NCBI GenBank assembly: GCA_003552665.1
Contig: PUNW01000166.1
Span: 1 to 35,251, forward strand
Source: Spirochaetaceae bacterium
Lineage (GTDB): Bacteria > Spirochaetota > Spirochaetia > DSM-27196 > SLAA01
DNA length: 35,251 bases
Direction: 5' to 3'
In this document: positions 15,626 through 24,168 of the stretch, one piece after another
How positions within the stretch are numbered: the stretch's first letter is position 1
Layout: every line of letters starts with the position of its first letter
The notes under the pieces: model-generated
Databases searched by the model: none
The model's input: only the letters and a program-made list of their open reading frames with translations
What the model was told of the DNA's origin: nothing
Made by a program: the position numbers and the translations under genes

Positions 15626-16876
15626 CTACTGCCCGAAGATCATCCCGCCGATATCGGAGCGGCACCATGCTCCCTCGAACCTCACATTCTTGACGGCAGC
15701 ATAGGCAGTGCTCCGCGCTTCGAGAAGCTCTCGCCCGAGCCCCACGACCGTGAAACAGCGGCCGCTTCCGGTCAATACGCGGTCGCCGTCGGTAGTTGTG
15801 CCGGCGTGAAACACCATCAGCTCCTTGCGGTTATCAAGGGGAAGCTCGTCCACCGGTATCGCCCGGCGGTAAGAACCGGGGTACCCAGGGCTGGCAAGCA
15901 CCACGCCGAGCGCGGTCTTGGTGGACAGCTCCAGCGGAAAATCGGCCAGTTTGCCCTCAACCATGGCTTCGCAGAGGTTTCCGAAATCGCTCTTGATCAA
16001 CGGCAGGACGACCTGCGCCTCAGGATCTCCGAATCGCACGTTGTACTCCAACACCTTCGGCCCGTCGTCGGTTATCATCAGCCCGAAATAGAGCACCCCG
16101 ACGTACTGCAACCCCTCGAGCTCGAGGCCCGCAAAAGTGGGGTTAACCACGCGCACGCGCACCTCCTCGAGCAGTTCAGGCGTTACCCACGGAACCGGAC
16201 AGATAGCTCCCATTCCGCCCGTATTCGGACCGGTCCCGCCGTCGCCCGCCTTCTTGTAATCCGCGCAGGGAGGAAGCAGTGTGTAGCTCGTTCCGTCGGT
16301 GAGCGCAAATATCGTGATTTCATAACCCGATAGGCGTTCTTCGACCAGAATCTGATCGTCCTGCAGAATCGTGCGCGCGAAGGCGATCATCTCGTCCTTA
16401 TCGTCGGTCTCGAGCACGCCTTTGCCTTCCGCGAGTCCGCTTTTCTTGATTACCACCGGACGCTCGAGGCTCTGGACATGCTCCTCGAACGCATCGATAT
16501 CGCTGAAGACCGCCGCTTCGGCAGTCGCAACTCCGTGGCGCCTCATGAAATCCTTGGAGATCGTTTTACTCGCTTCCAACTGGGCCGCGGCCGCCGTCGC
16601 ACCGACGGCCGGAATGCCGGCCTCCTGCAACGCATCCACGACTCCAGCCGCAAGCGGCGCTTCCCCCCCCACGAACACGAGATCGATCCGTTCTCGCCGG
16701 CAGACGTTGATCAGCGCCGCGGCGTCGGTCTCGGAGATTTCAGGGAAGTTGGTCGCAAGCTCGTTCGTGCCGGCGTTGCCCGGCACGCAGTAGAGCCCCG
16801 AGATGCGGAAGCTACGCGAAAACTTCCAGGTCAGCGCATGCTCTCGCGCTCCTCGCCCGAGAATCAACGCTCTCAT
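15626..16876 (-). CDS. purD: Phosphoribosylamine--glycine ligase
   Basis: MRALILGRGAREHALTWKFSRS...KDFMRRHGVATAEAAVFSD...VIKKSGLAEGKGVLE...NTGGMGAICPVPWV...NVRFGDPEAQVVLPLIKSD. Confidence 0.96.
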   Translation of the reverse strand: MRALILGRGAREHALTWKFSRSFRISGLYCVPGNAGTNELATNFPEISETDAAALINVCRRERIDLVFVGGEAPLAAGVVDALQEAGIPAVGATAAAAQLEASKTISKDFMRRHGVATAEAAVFSDIDAFEEHVQSLERPVVIKKSGLAEGKGVLETDDKDEMIAFARTILQDDQILVEERLSGYEITIFALTDGTSYTLLPPCADYKKAGDGGTGPNTGGMGAICPVPWVTPELLEEVRVRVVNPTFAGLELEGLQYVGVLYFGLMITDDGPKVLEYNVRFGDPEAQVVLPLIKSDFGNLCEAMVEGKLADFPLELSTKTALGVVLASPGYPGSYRRAIPVDELPLDNRKELMVFHAGTTTDGDRVLTGSGRCFTVVGLGRELLEARSTAYAAVKNVRFEGAWCRSDIGGMIFGQ

Positions 16877-17454
16877 ACGGTTGCCCCCTGTGACCAGTGA
16901 TCGAGCAGATCATGGACTACTTTCGGATACCAGTAGTGCTCGAGCGCGTGGATACGCTCGCACGCTGCCTGCAGATCGGCGACTTCAGACCGGTTGAACG
17001 ATCGTTGCACAATGATAGGACCGGTATCAACGCCGTAATCCACGAAGTGGATCGTGATTCCAAGCTCAGTATCACCGGAATTAAAACTATTTTCAATTGC
17101 TCCCACGCCGGCATGGCGGGGGAGAAGGGAAGGATGAATATTGACGATCCGCTGTGGAAACCGGTCGATGATCGTGGGGGTGAGGATCTTCATAAAACCG
17201 GCAAGCGCAATCATATGACACTCGCGACGATCGAGCTCGTCGATTATCTCGCGTTCGACCTCGCTTCGGGCGCGACGCGGGCGGTAGTCTGCATGGTAGA
17301 CCGCGATATCGCGCTCGTGCGCCCGTTCGACCACCGGCGCGTCAGGCTTGTCGGTGACCAGCACCGCAACGCGATGCGGGCCTCCCGCGAGCGCATCGGC
17401 GATTGCGACGAAGTTACTCCCGGTGCCGGAAGCGAATATCGCGAGGTTAGCCAT
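16873..17454 (-). CDS. purN: Phosphoribosylglycinamide formyltransferase
   Basis: MANLAIFASGTGSNFVAIADAL...LAGFMKILTPTIIDRFPQRIVNIHPSLLPRHAGVGAIENSFNSGDTELGITIHFVDYGVDTGPII. Confidence 0.95.
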   Translation of the reverse strand: MANLAIFASGTGSNFVAIADALAGGPHRVAVLVTDKPDAPVVERAHERDIAVYHADYRPRRARSEVEREIIDELDRRECHMIALAGFMKILTPTIIDRFPQRIVNIHPSLLPRHAGVGAIENSFNSGDTELGITIHFVDYGVDTGPIIVQRSFNRSEVADLQAACERIHALEHYWYPKVVHDLLDHWSQGATV

Positions 17455-18484
17455 CGACCAGCTCACCAATATTCCACACAGTCACATCACAAGCCTCGGC
17501 GGCTTTGCGTACTGCACCTTCATCCGCGCCGGGAACAACCACGACCATCCCGATTCCCATGTTGAAGACGCGGCGCATCTCGTCCTGCGAAACCTCACCG
17601 TCCTCGGCAATCTGACGGAAGACCGGCGGCACATGCCAGTCCCAGCGAAACTGCGGTTTCAGGTGGCCGGGAAGAACGCGCTGCGTGTTTGCGACCAGCC
17701 CGCCGCCGGTCACGTGAGCCGCACCGGTGACTCCCCCGGCGGCAAGCAGCGCTTCGAGTTCCTTCGTGTAGATGATCGTAGGTTCGAGCAGCGCGCGGCG
17801 CAGCTCGTCGGCACGCTGACGGGCGTCGTGATCCTGTCCGGCGCCGGCCTCGATTCGGGTGAGGACACGGCGCGCCAGGCTGAGCCCGTTGGAGTGAACG
17901 CCGGAAGAGGGCAGGCCCAGCAGACAATCCCCGGCCTGCATCCGGTTCGGCTGCGGCAGGACCCTGTCACGCTCGGCGATACCGACCGCGAAGCCGGCGA
18001 TGTCGAATCCGCGAGCACCGTAGAGGTCCGGCATTTCGGCGGTCTCGCCCCCGACCAGTCGACACCCGGCGATCTCGCACCCTCGTACGATACCCTCCAT
18101 GAGCGGCTCGAGCACAGTCGGTTCCACCCGTTCGCAGGCGATATAGTCCAGGAACGCCAGCGGTTGCGCCCCGCACACGATCAGATCGTTGACGCACATT
18201 GCGACCAGATCGATCCCCAGGGTATCGTAGCGCTCGAGCTGTTGAGCAATCAGCAGTTTGGTTCCCACGCCGTCGGTGGCCGAAAATAACACCGGCCGCC
18301 GGTAACCGTGGAGGTCCAGCTCGAGTCCGCCTGCGAACCCGCCGAGATCCGCTCCCACCACGCGCGGATTCAGGCTGCGAATGAACTCGGCAAATGCATC
18401 GCCGCGCTCGATACTGACGCCGGCCGCTTCATAGTCCAGCGGCCGGTCACTGCGGGGCTGCGACATCTGTTGGTGTCCGCTCAT
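17447..18484 (-). CDS. purM: Phosphoribosylformylglycinamidine cyclo-ligase
   Basis: DYEAAGVSIERGDAFAEFI...LFSATDGVGTKLLIAQQLERYDTLGIDLVAMCVNDLIVCGAQPLAFLDYIAC...GETAEMPDLY...HVTGGGL...VFNMGIGMVVVV. Confidence 0.96.
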   Translation of the reverse strand: MSGHQQMSQPRSDRPLDYEAAGVSIERGDAFAEFIRSLNPRVVGADLGGFAGGLELDLHGYRRPVLFSATDGVGTKLLIAQQLERYDTLGIDLVAMCVNDLIVCGAQPLAFLDYIACERVEPTVLEPLMEGIVRGCEIAGCRLVGGETAEMPDLYGARGFDIAGFAVGIAERDRVLPQPNRMQAGDCLLGLPSSGVHSNGLSLARRVLTRIEAGAGQDHDARQRADELRRALLEPTIIYTKELEALLAAGGVTGAAHVTGGGLVANTQRVLPGHLKPQFRWDWHVPPVFRQIAEDGEVSQDEMRRVFNMGIGMVVVVPGADEGAVRKAAEACDVTVWNIGELVDG

Positions 18485-18486
18485 TG

Positions 18487-19953
18487 TTATTCCTGCTCGG
18501 CGGCTCCGAGATCGGCGATCTCCATAGCCTTTCTCATCTCGCGCAAGTCACGCTCTCGACCGACCGCAAGCTCTTCTTGAGTCAGCGGTACATCGATGGG
18601 GTATGCCCCCGAAAAACAAGCATAGCAGTATGCATTCGGCGTGTTAAGACAGCTCTGTAGCTCATCGAGCGAGAGGAAGCGGACCGAATCAGCATGTGTA
18701 AACCGGGCGATCTCGTCCGGCATCATCGCGTTGGAAATCAGTTGTTTGCGCGTCGGGATATCGATTCCGAAAAAACAGGGCCAGCGGATTTCAGGGGAAC
18801 AGAGTCTGAGATGCACCTCGGTTGCTCCAACCTCGCGCACCAGGCGTACGAGCATCCGCGCCGTGGTCCCTCGCACCAGCGAGTCATCCACCAGGACTAC
18901 GCGTCGGCCCTCAATAACATCGCGTACCGGATGCAGCTTCATGCGTACCGCCAGGTCCCGTTCGGCAGTGGTGGGCATGATGAACGAGCGCCCGGCGTAG
19001 TGATTGCGAGTCAGGCCGAACTCCAACGTGATGCCTGATTGCTCGGCGTAGCCCAGCGCGGCGCTGTTTCCGGAGTCCGGTATCGGCACTACCACGTCGG
19101 CCTCAACTGCGTCGGCGGCAGCGAGCGCGCGGCCCATCGCCTTGCGAGCGGCGTGCACCGAGTGGCCGAACACTACAGAGTCCGGACGAGCGAAGTAGAT
19201 TAGCTCGAAGACACAGCGGGATTCGTTCTCCTGCTTGCGAACCTGCTCGCTGCGCGAGCCGAGGTGATCCACGATCAGGATCTCTCCCGGCACGAGCTCG
19301 CGATAGCCGCGGACGCGCAGGATATCCAGCGCGCAGGTTTCCGAGGCGACCACGGTCATTCCATCCTGCTCACCGACGTACAGCGGCCGGAACCCGCTGG
19401 GGTCGCGCACCGCTACCAGGGTGTCGTCGTGCATCAGCACCATGCTGTAGGCACCTTCGACCTCCGGCAGGATTTCGTGCAGCGCTTCCAGGAAGCTCTG
19501 TGCCCGCGAGCGCGACAGCAGGTGCAGCAGTAGCTCGGAATCGGAGCTGGTTTGGAAAATTGAGCCCTCATCGAACAGGCGCCGTTTGATCTCCGGCATG
19601 TTGGCGATGTTGCCGTTGTGCGCCAGCGCGATCTCACCCTTGTTGCAGTTGACCAGAATCGGCTGAGCGTTCTCGAGCTTGTTGCCGCCGTGCGTGGAGT
19701 AACGCACATGGCCGATTCCGACGTGACATAACCGCTCGCGTTCGAGATACCGCGAGAGCACGGTCGAGACCATGCCGAGGTCTTTGTACACCACACTGTG
19801 CCCATCCTTACGATAGGCGACACCGGTGCTTTCCTGCCCCCGGTGTTGCAGGGCAAACAGCGTGAAGAAGAGCTTCTCGGGAATATTGATGGGGTCGCGG
19901 GAGTGGACCGCCGCGACACCGCACTCATGCTCGATACCATCTGAGTAGAACAC
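18487..19953 (-). CDS. purF: Amidophosphoribosyltransferase
   Basis: ECGVAAVHSRDP...LFALQHRGQESTGVAY...GHVRYSTHGGNKLENAQPI...VVPIPDSGNSAALGYAEQSG...RVVLVDDSLVRGTT...CFSGAYPIDVP. Confidence 0.97.
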   Translation of the reverse strand: MFYSDGIEHECGVAAVHSRDPINIPEKLFFTLFALQHRGQESTGVAYRKDGHSVVYKDLGMVSTVLSRYLERERLCHVGIGHVRYSTHGGNKLENAQPILVNCNKGEIALAHNGNIANMPEIKRRLFDEGSIFQTSSDSELLLHLLSRSRAQSFLEALHEILPEVEGAYSMVLMHDDTLVAVRDPSGFRPLYVGEQDGMTVVASETCALDILRVRGYRELVPGEILIVDHLGSRSEQVRKQENESRCVFELIYFARPDSVVFGHSVHAARKAMGRALAAADAVEADVVVPIPDSGNSAALGYAEQSGITLEFGLTRNHYAGRSFIMPTTAERDLAVRMKLHPVRDVIEGRRVVLVDDSLVRGTTARMLVRLVREVGATEVHLRLCSPEIRWPCFFGIDIPTRKQLISNAMMPDEIARFTHADSVRFLSLDELQSCLNTPNAYCYACFSGAYPIDVPLTQEELAVGRERDLREMRKAMEIADLGAAEQE

Positions 19954-20036
19954 TCTACCGGTATAGCAGCATCCCCTCAGAGGGTCAACATCCCGCCTGC
20001 GTCGAGATTACTCCGCCCGGCAGGTGCGCTTGCCGC

Positions 20037-20813
20037 TCAGGAGGCGTTGAGCCCGAACAGCTTGACGGTATTGGCGTAGATCTGTTCGGTCACCTCTTCG
20101 AGCGGCTGTTCGCGCAGCTCGGCGATGAAGCGTGCGGTCTCCTTGAGATACGCCGGCTTATTACGCTGACCCCGGTAGGTCGCCGGAACCATGAACGGGC
20201 TCTCCGATTCAATCAGCATGCGGTCGAGCGGCATCTTCTTCGCCGTCTCATGCAGGTTTCGCGCATTCCGATAGGTTACGTTCCCGGCAAACGAGATATA
20301 GAGGTTGAGCTCGAGTGCCTCTTGCGCGTAGGCCCAGTCTTCGCTGTAACAGTGCAGTACGCCTCCGCGCGACGGGAGCTTCTCCTTCAAAATTTCGAGC
20401 ACGTCCTTGCCGGCGTCACGATTGTGAATGACGACCGGGAAATTGAGCCGCTGGGCCAACTCCAGCTGCCGGATGAACAGCTCGATCTGCGCGTCACGGT
20501 TTCCGAACTTGCGGTAATAGTCGAGCCCGGTTTCACCGATTGCGACGACGCGCCCGAGTTTGGTACCTTCTTCGATCTTCGATTCCCAATCGCGTCCGGG
20601 GTTCATCACCTCGGAAGGTGACACTCCTACGCTATGGTACACGTGAGACGCGGTCTTGAGGTTCTCATAGATCTGAAAGAAGTCGTACAGGTTGTTGCAG
20701 ATGCTGAGGATGCCCTCCACCTGCTCCTGCTTTGCTTCTTGAACTACAATCAATTGCTCGATTGGGTCTTCGTGGATCAGCCCAATATGAGCATGGGAAT
20801 CAAAGAGTTTCAT
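20037..20813 (-). CDS. TatD-family metal-dependent hydrolase
   Basis: MKLFDSHAHIGLIHED...VAIGETGLDYYRKFGNRDAQIELFIRQLELAQRLNFPVVIHNRDAGKDVLEIL...GVLHCYSEDWAYAQEAL...LIESESPFMVP. Confidence 0.93.
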   Translation of the reverse strand: MKLFDSHAHIGLIHEDPIEQLIVVQEAKQEQVEGILSICNNLYDFFQIYENLKTASHVYHSVGVSPSEVMNPGRDWESKIEEGTKLGRVVAIGETGLDYYRKFGNRDAQIELFIRQLELAQRLNFPVVIHNRDAGKDVLEILKEKLPSRGGVLHCYSEDWAYAQEALELNLYISFAGNVTYRNARNLHETAKKMPLDRMLIESESPFMVPATYRGQRNKPAYLKETARFIAELREQPLEEVTEQIYANTVKLFGLNAS

Positions 20814-21026
20814 GTCGGTTTCTCTACGATTGATTAAGATTCCGTATGGAAGCTGGCTTCCTACAGCTTCTACGGTACTACACGCTTGTCATTCCGTCAA
20901 TCAAAACAAAGGGTTTCGTCCGATTTGACAAACGAACTGAGCACGTGATACGCTTAAGTTCCGACAACGGCGCCTTTTAGAGACCGTTATCCTTATATGG
21001 ACGCAGTGTAACCTGGAAGTGCAACT

Positions 21027-22055
21027 ATGGCAAGACGCGGACTCCGCGGTGGCTTTCTCGGTTTGGTCGGGATCTTCACCCACAGTATTCGATATCGCAG
21101 CGCCCGGGCTGTGCGAGCAATCGCTGGGATCGCGCGCAAGCGCTTCACCATTATGCTCATCCCGCATTCGCAGCGGGGCTCGCTCAATCTGCAGGTCAAC
21201 GTGATCGTTTTGGTCGTGGTCGTGCTGGCGGCCGTAGGCCTCGTATCCAGTTTTTTCTACTACAGCACCATGTACACCGGCTCGTCACGATTGGTTTCCC
21301 ATCAGAGTCGCGAGATCGAGCGTACCGAGCGGGAGCTTGAGGCGGTGGAGAGCGAGTTAAACGAGGTCATCAAGAGCGCGCGGTTGTTCGACGGTACGCT
21401 GCAGACAACGCTGCGGAATCTCGGCCTCAGCTATCCGGGGGAAGAAGGCCCGCGCCCCGACGGTAGCGGGGATCTCGAGCGTGACATGGTGGTCGAGCAG
21501 GTTGAGCCGGGCGAAACCCCGCAGGTGCAGGAGATACGGCAGTTAGCCTCGTTCATGGAGCGCGCCGTGGATCCGCTTGAGGAAATCCGCAAAGTGCTCG
21601 GTGATCAGAAAGACCTTCTCGCCGATCTGCCGAACTTCTGGCCGGTTGAAGGGGGTACGGGTCGAGTGGTGATGGAGTTCGGTCCAAACCGCCACCCCAT
21701 AACGGACCAGTGGTACATTCACAAGGGCTTTGATATCGCAGCGCCGGTCGGAACCCCAATCGTGGCCAGCGCTAACGGCAAGGTAGTGGAGATCGGCTTT
21801 GATCCCACCTATGGGCTCTACGTTTGGCTCCGCCACAAGTACGGCTTTCGGACGAGGTATGCGCATTTGCAGAGCATCGCCGTCTCGGAGGGGCAGCAGG
21901 TGTTTCAAGGCGAGCATATCGGCACGCTTGGGAACACCGGGCGCGGTTCCGGATCGAGCCTGTATTTCCAGATCTGGGTCGGTACCGACGTGGTCGATCC
22001 GGCGGCCTTTCTGAAGATCTCCAACGAGTTTGCATATCTCGGTAATATGCGATAA
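21027..22055 (+). CDS. M23-family (LytM) peptidase with N-terminal TM and coiled coil
   Basis: TM LQVNVIVLVVVVLAAVGLVSSFFYYS; coiled coil; HKGFDIAAPVGTPIVASANGKVVEIGFDPTYGLYVWLRHKYGFRTRYAHLQSIAVSEGQQVFQGEHIGTLGNTGRGSGSSLYFQIWV. Confidence 0.92.
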   Translation: MARRGLRGGFLGLVGIFTHSIRYRSARAVRAIAGIARKRFTIMLIPHSQRGSLNLQVNVIVLVVVVLAAVGLVSSFFYYSTMYTGSSRLVSHQSREIERTERELEAVESELNEVIKSARLFDGTLQTTLRNLGLSYPGEEGPRPDGSGDLERDMVVEQVEPGETPQVQEIRQLASFMERAVDPLEEIRKVLGDQKDLLADLPNFWPVEGGTGRVVMEFGPNRHPITDQWYIHKGFDIAAPVGTPIVASANGKVVEIGFDPTYGLYVWLRHKYGFRTRYAHLQSIAVSEGQQVFQGEHIGTLGNTGRGSGSSLYFQIWVGTDVVDPAAFLKISNEFAYLGNMR

Positions 22056-22082
22056 GGTCGATAAGCAGGTAGACGGAGCTCC

Positions 22083-22583
22083 ATGAAGCGGAACGACAAG
22101 CTGACGGCAGACGACTCGTTCGTCAACTCAATAATCGGCGAAGGCACCCACTTTCGCGGCCATTTGGAGCTCTCGGGGCTTCTGCGCATCGACGGCGATT
22201 TTTCGGGGTCAATCCGTACCAGCGGAAAGGTGATCATTGGTAAGAACGGCAGGGCGGACTGCACGATCGACGCCGGCACGGTGGTCGTGGGCGGCGCGAT
22301 TCGCGGCAATATCTATGCCGAAGAACGAGTCATCGTGCTAGCATCGGCTCTGTTGCTCGGGAATATCTACGCTCCGAAGCTCGTGATCGAGGAAGGGGTG
22401 ATTCTCGACGGGCACTGCGAGATTACCGGGCAGTCTCCGGCGCGCTCGGCTATTCCGGGGGCGGGTCGGGGTATGCTCTCCGGCGCTAACCGGTCGACGC
22501 TCCCGTTCGGCGGCAGCGAGTCGGTCTCGAAGCCCGGCTATGCTGAAGGGGCCCATCAGCCCGCAGCACGAGCCGGCCAGTAA
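22083..22583 (+). CDS. Bactofilin (polymer-forming cytoskeletal protein)
   Basis: SFVNSIIGEGTHFRGHLELSGLLRIDGDFSGSIRTSGKVIIGKNGRADCTIDAGTVVVGGAIRGNIYAEERVIVLASALLLGNIYAPKLVIEEGVILDGHCEI. Confidence 0.93.
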   Translation: MKRNDKLTADDSFVNSIIGEGTHFRGHLELSGLLRIDGDFSGSIRTSGKVIIGKNGRADCTIDAGTVVVGGAIRGNIYAEERVIVLASALLLGNIYAPKLVIEEGVILDGHCEITGQSPARSAIPGAGRGMLSGANRSTLPFGGSESVSKPGYAEGAHQPAARAGQ

Positions 22584-22596
22584 GTGGAATGGCGCT

Positions 22597-23106
22597 ATGG
22601 AACGGATCGACAGCGGTGCCTTTTTTTCGCGGCCGAGCGGGCGCCGTGACGCTGGCGGCAAGAAGGGTAAGACCCGCAAGAGCGAGGCGGCGCCTCCCAG
22701 CTTTCTCAGTGCGTTGAGCAGCGTCGAGGAAACCGAAAAGAGTGAGGCGCCCGGGAACGTGACCGACGACAAGCAGACTGCCGCGGCCGAAGAGGCGCAG
22801 GCGCTGCTTGACGAGGTCCATCAGCGCGGAGATCAGCTCAAGCGCGAAATGACGTTGCAGGCGCTTGAACGGTATAAGAGGGCGGTGCAGGCGTTTCTGC
22901 GCTGCGTCGTTGAGCACGGGGTGGCCGTTCACGAATCAACGTCCGGAGCTCATGTCGCCAATCGCAAGCGTTTCACCTTAGTATCGGTGGTGAATACAAG
23001 GCTGGAACGCCTGGCAGCAGGGATGATGGCAACGCAGCGTGATCAGCTCGAAATTCTCGCCCGAGTGGCTGAGATTAACGGCATGCTGGTGAATCTGCTG
23101 CACTGA
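22597..23106 (+). CDS. YaaR-like (DUF327) protein
   Basis: SFLSALSSVEETE...LLDEVHQRGDQLKREMTLQALERYKRAVQAFLRCVVEHG...VVNTRLERLAAGMMATQRDQLEILARVAEINGMLVNLL; position before a PSP1 gene. Confidence 0.8.
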   Translation: MERIDSGAFFSRPSGRRDAGGKKGKTRKSEAAPPSFLSALSSVEETEKSEAPGNVTDDKQTAAAEEAQALLDEVHQRGDQLKREMTLQALERYKRAVQAFLRCVVEHGVAVHESTSGAHVANRKRFTLVSVVNTRLERLAAGMMATQRDQLEILARVAEINGMLVNLLH

Positions 23107-23129
23107 GGCCGCACCTAGGAGAGTCCGAT

Positions 23130-24089
23130 ATGAGTGCAGACGTCCGTTTTGAGACGTTGTCACGATTGGAACCCGGCGAGTGCCGGGAGGAGATTTCACC
23201 CGAAGAGAAGTATGTGCTCGCGCGCGTTCTTCACAGCAACGAGACCGAGCTGTGCTTCAATCCGAGTGAGTTCAGGGTGGCACACAACGAGATCGTGGTG
23301 CTGCCGACGAAGTATGGAGTGGACCTTGGGATCGTGCTCGGATCGATCTCGCCCCACAACGCCGGCGCATGGAAAGAGACGCGCAGCATCAAGCGCATTG
23401 CTACCGAAAAAGATCGAGCCACTTATGGTGAGAATCTGGAGCGCGCCGAGGAGGCCCTTGAGATCTGCCGGCGGTGCGTGGAAGAGCACGGGCTCGATAT
23501 GAAGCTGGTCTCGGCGCACTACCTGTTGGAAGAGCCCAAGCTGTTGTTTTTCTTTACCGCTGACGGACGCGTTGATTTCCGCAGTCTCGTGAAGGATCTT
23601 GTCAGCCGCTTCCTCATGCGGATCGAGCTGCGCCAGATCGGGGTGCGCGATGAGTCTCGCGTGCTCGGCGGCCGCGGCGTTTGCGGCCGCGACTTCTGTT
23701 GTCACGGCCTTACGGACAAGCTCAGCCCGGTTTCGATCAAGATGGCCAAAACGCAGAGTCTGTCGCTCAACTCAATGAAGATATCAGGACCGTGCGGCCG
23801 GCTCCTATGCTGTCTTGCTTACGAGAACGACTATTACGTCTCGCAGAAGGCGAAGCTCCCGGATCTTGGGAACCGGATTGAGTTTGAGGACACCCAGTTT
23901 CGGGTCTGTGATATCAATGTTCTCACCAACCATGTCAAGCTAAGCGGCGAGGACGGGAGGTTGCTGACGCTTCCGGCCTGTCGCCTGCGCTACGATGAGC
24001 GCGCCCGCCGTTGGGTTGTGCGCGAGGAAGGCTGCCCCCGAGCCGAGAGCGACCGAGAGGACGAGGCTTCTCACAACCTGCAAGGCTGA
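23130..24089 (+). CDS. PSP1-domain (YaaT/RicT-like) protein
   Basis: LLFFFTADGRVDFRSLVKDLVSRFLMRIELRQIGVRDESRVLGGRGVCGRDFCCHGLTDKLSPVSIKMAKTQSLSLNSMKISGPCGRLLCCLAYENDYY. Confidence 0.92.
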   Translation: MSADVRFETLSRLEPGECREEISPEEKYVLARVLHSNETELCFNPSEFRVAHNEIVVLPTKYGVDLGIVLGSISPHNAGAWKETRSIKRIATEKDRATYGENLERAEEALEICRRCVEEHGLDMKLVSAHYLLEEPKLLFFFTADGRVDFRSLVKDLVSRFLMRIELRQIGVRDESRVLGGRGVCGRDFCCHGLTDKLSPVSIKMAKTQSLSLNSMKISGPCGRLLCCLAYENDYYVSQKAKLPDLGNRIEFEDTQFRVCDINVLTNHVKLSGEDGRLLTLPACRLRYDERARRWVVREEGCPRAESDREDEASHNLQG

Positions 24090-24168
24090 GGCAGTACGAC
24101 TGAGCGTCCACGGCCGAGGGCCTGACGCCGTCACTCCTTCTGAGTTGAAACCGGACCGGGCACTGCGC

